Shown piece by piece: positions 55,900-64,000 of a stretch of 64,000 nucleotides of DNA. Numbering within the stretch: the first letter of the stretch is position 1; each line of letters starts with the position of its first letter. A model generated the notes under the pieces. It saw only the letters and a list, made by a program, of their open reading frames with translations. It searched no databases and had not been told where the DNA came from. The stretch spans positions 14,927,917 through 14,991,916 of the forward strand of contig JAOANR010000015.1 in NCBI GenBank assembly GCA_030278955.1. The letters are read 5' to 3'. Position numbers and translations under genes: made by a program. The stretch comes from Hygrophila difformis. Its lineage: Eukaryota > Streptophyta > Magnoliopsida > Lamiales > Acanthaceae.

Positions 55900-56282
55900 T
55901 CAAAATATTATGTTATGGATTCTATTTAATGATCTTTTGCAGAGAACGTAAATAATTGAAATATATGCCATGATCATTCACAGTATTTATCATTCAAAGT
56001 AAAATTTCATGGTCTATCTCGCTTCCGTAGTATAAGCTTTGTGGTTGAAACTTCTGATCAAGTCCTTCAACGAGTAACCTTCTTTCCTCGTCTGCTATCC
56101 TTCTTTCAGGCCTCCTGCCTTACTCCGGTATGCACGACCTCTCGGAAATCACTGTATCGATGACATGACTCTCACATATGTTTCATTCACTCACATATAT
56201 TCAGAATTTTGGTAGACTTTAGAAAAATATACTCGAAGATATTTACTGGAATGATCAGGCTATTGTACTTAACCGATCATCT

Positions 56283-56421
56283 TTTATTGAAAGCTTTTAA
56301 AATCACTCATAGTTTTACATCACACAGAGAGAACTAAAGATTACAAAGAAATGCAAGAGAAAGAATACTGTGATAGGTATCTTCACTTCTGCCTTCTTCA
56401 TAAGCATTGCCTCCTTTTATA
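56283..56421 (-). promoter_or_regulatory. Viral intergenic promoter and polyadenylation signal (decayed copy)
   Basis: A TATA box at 56,413-56,421 and AATAAA at 56,283-56,288 lie in the order and spacing that give terminally redundant pararetroviral RNA. Activity is not known. Confidence 0.5.
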
Positions 56422-56714
56422 GATGGAGTTCTGAAGATCTAATGGTTCTGAATTGAGGTACGTGGCATCATCTTCTCCCTTCTTTTCTTTTCCATTATTG
56501 ATGTTTGGTGGCTGTCACTTTCTTCTTTGATCATGCATTTTGAGCTGTCTTCTTGTAATGATTCATCCGATGGCTATGCATTATTGTCTTCAATAATTCA
56601 CTTGTTTATTATCTTTCTTCTTTGTTTGCTTGTGTACATTCGTCATGGCATACGTCTTGCTGCATTATTCTCTTCTTAGTGCTACATTGTTCCTCTTTGT
56701 CGTCACTGCTTACT

Positions 56715-57803
56715 TCACTTCGTTGTCTCTTTCCGAAGAAATGTTCTTGTCTTTAGACTTGTGGTGGATTTTTCTACAGCTTTCTTCCAGATACTCTTGA
56801 CTTCTTCTGAGCATTCAAAATTGTATGTGTCAAATTTCTGAATTAGTCCTGCTAAGTTTCCTGATCTGAATCCGGGAGTGTTCAATTGTTCAATCACTAC
56901 GATTTCTTCATTTCCAAAAAAGATTCCTGCTCCTTGGTTGTATAGTCTTTTCATCTGTTCATGGACAGCACGTATTCCCATTGCTCTTTTGAAGTGGATG
57001 TATTTGTCATTGAAGATTTCTGTTTTGGGGGTTCCATAGTCTTGAGGATAACTTTCTGGTTTAGTGATTTCTTCTGCAATAGCAAGATGGTAGGAAGAGT
57101 GTTTGACTTCTGGACTGATAGAAAATATTTTCAGTTTCTGGGTTTTTGGTCTTATATTTAGGGCTTCAATTAATACAGGTAATTTGGATATTTCGGTTCG
57201 TAAAGGAGTCAGGAAAATAGTTCTGATAAAGCCGAATTTGAAACAGTTCGAAACAAAGTTTGGGTCGCAGCCTGGTAAAATAGTTACTTGTGGATGTAGG
57301 GATTTGGTGAATTCTGTGTAGAATGATGTTTCTTGTCTGGGTAAAGAGTATATGTAGCTGCTTAAGGTATGGTATTCTGCTAAAAAGTTTCTTGTTTCAG
57401 GGCTAATGGGTGTTGGTTGAGGAATATTGTCGCAAAAATACTTCTTAGTTTCTGCAATGTTTTTCGACGAGGTCGAAGGTCTTGCATCCCCAGATTGTTT
57501 TGCTTGTTTGTCCTCTTGTGGAACAGGATTAGCTTTCCCTTCCTGGTTTGAAACACCAGTATTTAGTTCTTTAGGGGTGTAAAAGTATTCTTCCATAGTA
57601 GTTAGTAATCCCTGCAAACATTTGTTACATTCATATATATCGTCATTGATAGTCTTATGTTCGTCCATAAAACTCCCAACGATCAATTGTTGTAGTTTTA
57701 GTTGTCTGTCCATAGTCGACTGGAGTAGTTTTTGTAGTCGATCTATTTCATTGTAAATGTGGTTAGTCAGACCAGCATCATCCAATTGTTCATTGTTCTC
57801 CAT
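56715..57803 (-). CDS. Caulimovirid ORF2-like protein of unknown function, 362 aa
   Basis: The frame is open from ATG to stop. The N-terminal third is helical and Gln/Leu/Asn-rich (coiled-coil-like). A Ser/Gln/Lys-rich linker follows, then a longer folded-looking part with several aromatic residues. The start overlaps the end of the RT/RNase H frame by 14 bases, a typical pararetroviral arrangement. I recognise no enzymatic domain. By position it corresponds to the florendovirus second ORF, whose role is not established. That the frame survives while the neighbouring ORF is broken is notable, but may be chance in a young copy. Confidence 0.65.
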   Translation of the reverse strand: MENNEQLDDAGLTNHIYNEIDRLQKLLQSTMDRQLKLQQLIVGSFMDEHKTINDDIYECNKCLQGLLTTMEEYFYTPKELNTGVSNQEGKANPVPQEDKQAKQSGDARPSTSSKNIAETKKYFCDNIPQPTPISPETRNFLAEYHTLSSYIYSLPRQETSFYTEFTKSLHPQVTILPGCDPNFVSNCFKFGFIRTIFLTPLRTEISKLPVLIEALNIRPKTQKLKIFSISPEVKHSSYHLAIAEEITKPESYPQDYGTPKTEIFNDKYIHFKRAMGIRAVHEQMKRLYNQGAGIFFGNEEIVVIEQLNTPGFRSGNLAGLIQKFDTYNFECSEEVKSIWKKAVEKSTTSLKTRTFLRKETTK

Positions 57804-58361
57804 ATTCAGGGTTCCTGCTCAAAAAATCAGCTAGATAATTTTCAGTCCCTTTAATATATTCAACAGTAAAGTCGTACATTGACAAAAAAGTCTGATATCT
57901 TATTATTCTTCTATATTGGGGTTTATTTGGAACTTTATTATAAATTAAAGGTTTTACTTGTGTATTGTCAGTTAATACTTTAAACTTTCTACTTAATAAC
58001 CAAAATGAAAATTTATCTATTGATTTAATCACTGCAAGTAATTCTTTTTCATTTGTACTATAATTTATGGCTGCTCCTTGTAATGTTCCTGATGCATATC
58101 TACAAATTTCACCAGGGTCGGTTTTTAATAATCCTGCCCAATGGTAGTCTGAGCTATCGGTTTGTACTATTAAATTATCTTTTTCGTCATGTAATCTTAA
58201 CGGTGGTAATTTGGAGCATTCTTCTTTTAATTGTTTAACAATTTCAGTATGTTGATCATTCCATCCTATTTTATTATTTTTTCTGATCAACTTTCTTAGA
58301 TCATTTGTCTTTTTTTGCTAAATTTGATATAAATCCTTCTGCATAATTTAGAATTCCAAGA
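57790..58361 (-). pseudogene. Caulimovirid reverse transcriptase/RNase H C-terminal fragment
   Basis: It encodes the end of the RT thumb/connection and RNase H1. Visible motifs are TDSSDYHWAG (catalytic Asp), the NEKELLA glutamate motif, LTDN and a C-terminal ADFLSR. RNase H removes the RNA strand during viral DNA synthesis. The frame is broken by a length change in an A-run at about 58,310-58,316 and is truncated at 58,361 by an LTR retrotransposon. The polymerase core, protease, coat and movement regions are absent from the window. Confidence 0.8.
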
Positions 58362-60238
58362 TGTAACACCCTAGGAAAAACAAATTCAAATTGTTTTGAA
58401 CTACGTCATGACTTGATCCCTTCACAGGGTACGTAGGCAGCTTAGAACTAATTTCTAAGATCAGTCACGAAATAAATCACAAAATACATCACGAATTAGA
58501 TCACAAAGACGTTAGGAGGAGTTGGGACCAATTTAGACTAGGCTAATTAGGACACGGAAATGTTGTGAGCGATAAGCCGGACTCGTAACATGTTTAAGAA
58601 AAAGATTCCGAAATGGAGACGACCCAGGGAATCGAGCTAACACGTAGAAAACCGATAGAGGAAAGCAAGGAAAGACCCGACGGAACGCGCGAACCGCCGA
58701 ACCGGCCGTTCCGGCCGGCCCGCGCCCGCCGCGCGCCGCCCCGCGGCCACCGCGCGGACAAAGGCGTCGCGACGCCAGGCCTGGCACGCGTGCTCCGCGC
58801 GGCCATAGGGGTGGGTGCGCGCCACCTCCGCGCCAGAGGGGCTGAAGGTGTAATCTTTCCATTCGGGGGTGATTTTCTTGCCTAAATTACAATTCCCTTC
58901 GAGGGAAACCAAATTCCAGCCTTAAGGAAGGCTTAAGGGCGGCTGGGGAGCCTCAAAAGCCCTAATCCCACAGAAACCCATCCCCACCATACTTACAAAC
59001 TCCCTCTCCAAGCCAAACTCTCCCGACGAAGCTTTCCGGCGAACATTCCGGCGACGACGAGGTGAACGGGACTGAGCCACGGCTTCATAGAACCTTGGTA
59101 AGTCTTAATATAGCGTTCCATCCGTCCATAAGTCTCCGAAACTCGAATTCTAACACTATTTCCTTACTACGATTTCACGTCGGAAAACGAACAAAAAGCG
59201 ATCGGAGAAGTTGGCCGTTCGTCGTGACCCTAGGACGTCCGGAAACCCAATCCAGCGACCCTATCATCATTCTAAGTAAGTTAAAACCTTACTCACAAAT
59301 TTTCGTGGTTGTTTGTTGTTTAAATCTCGAGATATAGGCTTGTAACAAAAATCGGTTTTCAAAAACCCTATTTCCGTCCAATTTTAAAGACTCGCCAAAA
59401 ACTCGACCTTCGGGAATTCAAACCGAAAACTTTTCAACATAAAAGTTGTTCCTAACACCTTTATCTATCTTGTGTCCAAATTTTAGCAGTTGACATTAAG
59501 TTTTGCTATCCCAAATCCCGTCGTAAACTTTCTGTGACAACCCGAACGTTTTAAAACTGTGACAGATTTCTTCATTCAACTTGATGCATGTTTTTCACCC
59601 ATTTTTCGAATGATTTAACTTTGCATTCCTAAACAAAAGTTGTAGATAATTGTGTCTAGATTATGCATATAAAATTTCACGGATTTTGGTTTTCATTTGA
59701 TATGTCAAACGGCCGAGTTTTTAAAACTGTTTTGAAATGGTTTTAAGGGCCATGAGTATGCAGTGAGTTGCACTCGATTTTTGAGCACCAAGAATTCATT
59801 ATTTCCAAATTCTTAAAACATAAAAGTTGTTCCTTAACGTGTTGTGTAGTTACTGTAAAAATTTCACATCGATTGGTTTTGAAATGAATTTTTAATCGGC
59901 GTTGCACGAACCTGTGACGAAAACAGTTTTTAAGACATAAATTATTCTTTGCAATAAATTCGAATTTTAACTCACTTCGGAACCTTATTTCCAAAAACTT
60001 AAAACATGAAAGTTGTTCGTGTGTGTGTTTTTGAATTACTGTAAAAATTTCAGAATTTTTGAAGAAAAGACGAATTTTTAATTAAGAAAGGCGTAAACTG
60101 CCTCAAATAGGATTTTTCGAACTTGAGAAAACTCGAACTATGAAAACGCGATATCGACCATTTGATGACTTTGAAATACGAACTTTCGAAAAATCCCGTT
60201 CACTAGGCTGAGCCGATCTTCATACTATCATTATCTTT

Positions 60239-60455
60239 GAGACTGCCTCGTTAGTGGTCTCCTTACTATCTGAGATTGCCTCGTTAGTGATCTCGCGCGC
60301 TGTATTTGTGGATCGCCTCGTTAGTGGTCCTACTATCTTTTTGGATCGCCTCGTTAGTGGTCCTACTATCTTTGAGACTGCCTCGTTAGTGGTCTCCCAT
60401 TGTTTGGACTGCCTCGTTAGTGGTCCTATGTTGAGATTGCCTCGTTAGTGATCTC
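60239..60455 (+). repeat. Array of seven covarying hairpins in the LTR
   Basis: Units start at 60,239, 60,272, 60,310, 60,343, 60,374, 60,406 and 60,433. Each holds GCCTCGTTAGTG or an equivalent core. The stems are GAGAC/GTCTC (units 1 and 5), GAGAT/ATCTC (2 and 7), GGATC/GGTCC (3 and 4, one wobble) and GGAC/GTCC (6). The loop core is invariant while the stem arms change in a compensated way. Confidence 0.85.
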
Positions 60456-60973
60456 CCGGTATGGTGTCCTCTTCTTAGTCTACGGGATGAAAAGTAAAAG
60501 ACTTGTGTGAGTGTTTCATTATGCTTAAATCGTATTTATCATGTCTTTAATTATGTATTTAAAGTTTATGCATCTTAAATTATGCTTTGAATTACGCTTT
60601 TAAGATTAAGCCCTTTAATCATGTTTTCCCGCTGCTAATAAATTATGTATTTTTAATTCTCGTACGGTAAGCGAAATCTTTAGATTAAACACTTGTAACC
60701 CCTTTTATTTGTTAGTTAGGGATTAACTTACTCAATATATTTTTATACTGACAACCGTTGTCATTTTTCTTTTACAGGGTATGTCGAGTGACGCATACGC
60801 ATGCACTTGGGGGGAATTATTTATGAACATTTTCGCTTTCTGCATCATAGTACTGTTTTTACCGGGTCTGTTAAACCCGAGGATTTGGCCATGTTGGCCG
60901 TGATTTACTTTCCGCTGCACTTTCTCTATTTATTTTTCGCGCATTATGATTACTACTATCGTATTAAGTATTA

Positions 60974-61233
60974 CTCCCTCCGTCCCATTTAACTTGTCCT
61001 GTTTCACTTTTGCACACAATCCAATGCACTTTTTTATCTGTTAATATCTCAAAATATACACAATGAAAAATTTTACAAAATATATATTATAAAACTACGT
61101 GATCATACGATTCTAACAAGACCCATCTCGACTATTTTTTGCTAAATATATACTTGCAATTAAATTGAGTCAAAGCTGAACAATGAACAGTGTAAAAAAG
61201 TCAAACAGGACAAGTGTAGCGGGACGGAGGGAG
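60974..61233. mobile_element. Stowaway MITE inside the LTR
   Basis: Perfect terminal inverted repeats CTCCCTCCGTCCC and GGGACGGAGGGAG are flanked by TA (60,972-60,973 and 61,234-61,235). At 260 bp it is a typical Tc1/mariner-derived Stowaway. Confidence 0.95.
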
Positions 61234-61368
61234 TATAAATTTCCGGACTAAATCTTGAAATGTTTTAAATCTTTTACATACCCACAAGCCTTGCATTTCC
61301 TTAGCGAGCTCGGGAGATGCGGCGGTGACATCCCGGCCTGGGTTATCAAATCCGGGGTGTTACAAGTT

Positions 61369-61380
61369 GGTATCAGAGCC
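61369..61380 (+). other. Primer-binding site, initiator tRNA-Met type
   Basis: TGGTATCAGAGC lies three bases after the LTR end, identical to the site of the TR-GAG element. Confidence 0.93.
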
Positions 61381-61703
61381 CGGAAAAATTTTTAAAGCTA
61401 CTACTATTATTTTAAAACATTATTTTTAAACCCAAGTGCTATTTCTTTTAAAGCTATTTATTTTGACTACTAGTATTATTTTTAGCCCAAAAGTCTATAA
61501 TCCTTTTTACATAGCCCAAATTCTTAGCTAAAGAAATATTACATTCTGGCCCACTATAGAGGCCCAACCTTTAGCAAATTATTTTAAACTAAATTTTTAT
61601 GGGGAAGGGACTTGCACTTGCATGTTGCATATAGATTTAAATTTGTGCATATCTTAACCCTGCCTGAAAAATGTCTAACTTTAACCTACCTTGTTAACAA
61701 TAG

Positions 61704-62231
61704 ATGGCTTCCCCAAACGTGAACATGATCAACCTACTAATGAGGTTGATTGAAGCATACCTCGAATCTCCTCAGAACGTGAACAACTTCAGACTAAGGG
61801 TAGAGCAAATGGAAACTAACTTGGGCCACCTAACTAATCTGGGCCAAGCAGGACATCAAGATATAACCCAACTCCAAAACCAAATCAACGAACTCCAAAC
61901 CCGCGAGACTGAGCTTCGGACCCAGATTGACGACGTAGAGACCCAAGCAGGGGTCTTGGGACACCAACTGCATCACCTGAAGGATGATCTGCTCCCACCT
62001 GCCCCACTCAACCCAGGAACTCCTCCTGTAACTAGCCTCGTTATTGACCCCGTCGCTGTCCCTGCAGCCATCCAAACCCCAGTTGCTATCGTTGATCCTG
62101 CTCCTGTTGCTGGGCCCAGTTGGCCAGCCAGCCCAGTGTTCCACGGGCCCCTTGGCACGGGCACCATCGAGGAATCAAGTGATGAGGATGACCCCATGGA
62201 GGACCCGACCACCTACCCTTCGCAGGATTAG
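61704..62231 (+). CDS. Extra leader ORF before gag, coiled-coil and Pro-rich, 175 aa
   Basis: An intact ATG-to-stop frame 323 bases after the primer site. About residues 15-95 are helical and rich in Leu, Gln, Glu and Asn with heptad-like spacing (LQNQINELQTRETELRTQ). The second half is Pro/Ala/Val-rich and ends in an acidic SSDEDDPMED tail. I recognise no known domain. The gag-only relative at 14,979 has no such ORF between its primer site and gag. A structural or RNA-binding cofactor, or a captured host fragment, are both possible. The codons read as real coding sequence (good ATG, stable frame), but function is unknown. Confidence 0.6.
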   Translation: MASPNVNMINLLMRLIEAYLESPQNVNNFRLRVEQMETNLGHLTNLGQAGHQDITQLQNQINELQTRETELRTQIDDVETQAGVLGHQLHHLKDDLLPPAPLNPGTPPVTSLVIDPVAVPAAIQTPVAIVDPAPVAGPSWPASPVFHGPLGTGTIEESSDEDDPMEDPTTYPSQD

Positions 62232-62587
62232 AGATTTTTGATGCATTATTCCTATTGTTCTCCTTTTCTATTTTCCCAAACTATTTTCAGGATCTCTGCT
62301 ACTTGTCGCTTGTATCGAAACAAAAACTTCTACTGGGCAATAAAGTCACAAACACTTATTTTATACACCATCTTTATATCTTAACAAAGCGCCGACAGAC
62401 AAACAACGCATCTATTTCTGCATAACAAAACGACAAGTACCTCAGACCCTAAAACCCTAAACGACTGAATGAATAAATGCAAATACTGACCAACTCCTGA
62501 TAAGCACCATACAACTCAGCAAAACCCTTTTTTTCCCACTCTTTATCGAATCTCCCTGAACTTTACACCTTCCTTGGTTGTCACAGG
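62232..62587 (+). other. Spacer between the leader ORF and gag
   Basis: 356 bases without an ORF or recognised motif. It separates two same-strand frames, so gag expression would need internal initiation, splicing or a separate promoter. Confidence 0.5.
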
Positions 62588-64000
62588 ATGGCACCCCGAG
62601 GACGACCAAGGACCTTCCCTGCCACCCCCAACACCCACGGCACGCCGGGACAACCCAATGAGCAGGCACCTAACGCGGAGGTGCCGAATCCGGCAGGACC
62701 AATGCCCAACCCTGCGGAAGGGCGAATGAGAAATATGGAAGAATTGCTAATCGCACTAGGTAATGCTTACGTTAACCAGGGTGGAGCTGCCGCGGCGCCA
62801 CCACCGGAAGCGAGGATCAACTACTTGGCTGCGGTGAACCCCTACCGGCCGCCTTACTACGTCGGGGAGGAAGACCCCGCTAAGCTGGAGGAATGGTTGA
62901 GAACCTTCGACAAATTGCTAAAGGCGGTGAGATGCCCGGAGGGGGAGAAGGTCCACGTGGCCTCGTACTATCTGGGTGGCGAGGCCGACGACTGGTGGCA
63001 GGCTACCCAAGGGAAGCTGGCAGAGGATGATGAACCTTACTCGTGGAACGCGTTCATGGAGTTACTCCGGGAGCGCTTCTACCCGATGAGTACTAAGGCA
63101 GCACTGTACGAGGAGTTCTCATCCCTGAAGCAAGGAGAGAAATCTGTTCAAGAATACTATGCACGGTTTAAGGAGTTGGTGAGATTTGCGCCCAGGATGG
63201 TACCTACTGACGGGGAGAAGGCGCAAAAGTTCGAAATGGGATTGAACTTGTCGATTCGAGAGGTGATCACTGGAGTTAACTACCCGGACCTGCAATCTGT
63301 CTACGATCGGGCAGTAGCAGTAGCACGAGTGCAACAGCTAAAGAGGAAGGCTGCTGGGGAATCTAGCCGAGGGGCGCAAGGCCCAGATAAGAGGAACAGG
63401 GATAACCGGACAAGCAACACTACTGGCGGGGACAACTTTCGGCGAGGGCCGAACGGGAATGCTCAGAACAACAATGGTCGGAATGTCAACCAAGGAGGAC
63501 GAGTGCCGCCGTGCCCAAGGTGTGGCAGGCCGCACCTGGTGAGGAGATGTCCTCAGATGGGCGAGTGCTTCCGGTGCGGCCGAATTGGCCATCGGAGGGA
63601 GGAATGTCGAACCCGACTCGAGAACATCACGAAAAGAGAAGACTTGGTCATTGGCCCTAACGAGCCGTTCAACCAGGGAGGTAGGGATGGCAACAATCAG
63701 GGATATCGGCCTCCTCCGAATCCGAACCAACGCCCTCCGAACCAGCAGCAAAACGCAAACCCAAATCAAAACCAGCCAGCCAATCAAGGGAGGCCGATGG
63801 GGAGGTTGAACGTGATCAACCAGGCTGACATACCCGCGCAGGGTGACGTGATGGCAGGTACTTTCCATGTCCTAAGTACTCCACTTAGAGTCTTATTTGA
63901 TTCCGGAGCCAGTTGTTCGATTGTATCTTCGAGAGTCGTAACTGAACTAGATCTACCTAAGTGCGAGATAATTAGCTTAGGCATCCAACTGCCCTCTGGA
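62588..64000 (+). CDS. Gag-pro(-pol) polyprotein, N-terminal 471 aa, continues past the window
   Basis: The frame is open from the ATG at 62,588 to the window end. It holds a gag domain (about residues 80-235, including DDWWQ and QEYYARFKEL), zinc knuckle 1 of CX2CX3HX4C type starting at C309, and a canonical knuckle 2 (CFRCGRIGHRREEC). A Pro/Asn/Gln-rich linker follows, then a retropepsin with the active-site motif LFDSGAS (D438, codon 63,899). It is clearly homologous to the TR-GAG gag at 18,532, sharing for example KAQKFEMGLNLSIREVITG. Reverse transcriptase and integrase would lie beyond the window. Confidence 0.95.
   Translation, partial: MAPRGRPRTFPATPNTHGTPGQPNEQAPNAEVPNPAGPMPNPAEGRMRNMEELLIALGNAYVNQGGAAAAPPPEARINYLAAVNPYRPPYYVGEEDPAKLEEWLRTFDKLLKAVRCPEGEKVHVASYYLGGEADDWWQATQGKLAEDDEPYSWNAFMELLRERFYPMSTKAALYEEFSSLKQGEKSVQEYYARFKELVRFAPRMVPTDGEKAQKFEMGLNLSIREVITGVNYPDLQSVYDRAVAVARVQQLKRKAAGESSRGAQGPDKRNRDNRTSNTTGGDNFRRGPNGNAQNNNGRNVNQGGRVPPCPRCGRPHLVRRCPQMGECFRCGRIGHRREECRTRLENITKREDLVIGPNEPFNQGGRDGNNQGYRPPPNPNQRPPNQQQNANPNQNQPANQGRPMGRLNVINQADIPAQGDVMAGTFHVLSTPLRVLFDSGASCSIVSSRVVTELDLPKCEIISLGIQLPSG

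Larger units (their letters stand above)
55900..58361 (-). mobile_element. Endogenous caulimovirid (florendovirus-like) fragment
   Basis: On the minus strand, a reverse transcriptase/RNase H end is followed by a second ORF overlapping it by 14 bases. After that comes an intergenic region with TATAAAAGG (56,413-56,421) and, about 130 bases further on, AATAAA (56,283-56,288), the promoter/polyadenylation layout of plant pararetroviruses. A two-ORF plan with a second ORF of unknown function fits florendoviruses. It is cut on its 5' side by the LTR element at 58,362. A decayed, partial genomic copy with no complete replication gene in this window. Confidence 0.7.
58362..61365 (+). repeat. 5' LTR of the right-hand chromovirus-like element
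   Basis: 3,004 bp including a 260-bp Stowaway MITE. It holds a CpG-dense block (58,676-58,812), a donor-like CTTG/GTAAG (59,098), a hairpin array (60,239-60,455) and an acceptor-like TTTTACAG ending at 60,777, in the same order as in the TR-GAG LTRs. Confidence 0.88.
58362..64000 (+). mobile_element. Chromovirus/Tekay-like LTR retrotransposon, 5' half
   Basis: The LTR (58,362-61,365) starts TGTAACACC and ends TTACA. A tRNA-iMet primer site, a leader ORF and a gag with protease start follow, and the element runs off the window. Its LTR shares long blocks with the TR-GAG LTR, for example after CpG-block positions 59,170-59,480. It is a candidate relative of the autonomous partner that supplies enzymes to the TR-GAG element. 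Integrase and LTR pairing cannot be seen. Confidence 0.88.

Overview
The window is plant nuclear DNA from a eudicot, possibly an asterid/Lamiales-type genome (lineage is inference, low confidence). Spliced plant genes are thinly scattered among stacked transposable elements. Five host loci are visible: the last exon of an A-type cytochrome P450 (484-1116, +); a dead class IV chitinase (about 36.1-42.75 kb, -); two class I small heat-shock protein paralogues (44,980-45,459 and 53,277-53,764, both -); and an intact four-exon polygalacturonase (46,874-48,756, -).

The left half is a three-level nest. A Mutator-like element (MULE; about 1,775-2,454 plus 30,526-34,885) carries a DUF1985-type gene (+) and a broken MURA-like transposase (-). 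Into it went an Athila-type Ty3/gypsy retrotransposon (2,455-30,525) with 4,704-bp LTRs, a 5-bp target duplication ACCTA, a tRNA-Asp-type primer site and an intact 1,986-aa gag-pol. Into that went a gag-only 'TR-GAG' chromovirus-like element (14,979-23,067, target duplication ACAGT). Between pol and the 3' LTR the Athila carries an F-box-type coding exon where an env-like gene would be expected, and it holds three copies of a polypurine/LTR-junction motif.

The middle (35-45 kb) holds the chitinase pseudogene, which two elements entered separately in its first coding exon. One is a 1.34-kb MULE. The other is a 4.33-kb CACTA element that carries spliced-looking fragments of the RPA2 gene and of an unidentified gene. 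MITEs follow.

The right half has the sHSP and polygalacturonase genes, nested Helitron-like repeats (50.06-52.9 kb), a long-TIR MULE (53,959-55,186) that separates the second sHSP from its heat-shock element, and an endogenous caulimovirid (florendovirus-like) fragment (about 55.9-58.36 kb, -). Last comes the 5' half of an LTR element related to the TR-GAG one (58,362 to window end), with an extra coiled-coil ORF before gag and a protease start.

The most unusual signals are sequence structures rather than genes. The LTRs of the chromovirus-like elements carry arrays of short hairpins whose stems show compensatory changes. They lie between a conserved donor-like and a conserved acceptor-like splice site. 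The Athila LTRs carry dense arrays of a CpG-rich palindrome, TTGTCGCGGAAC plus its inverse.
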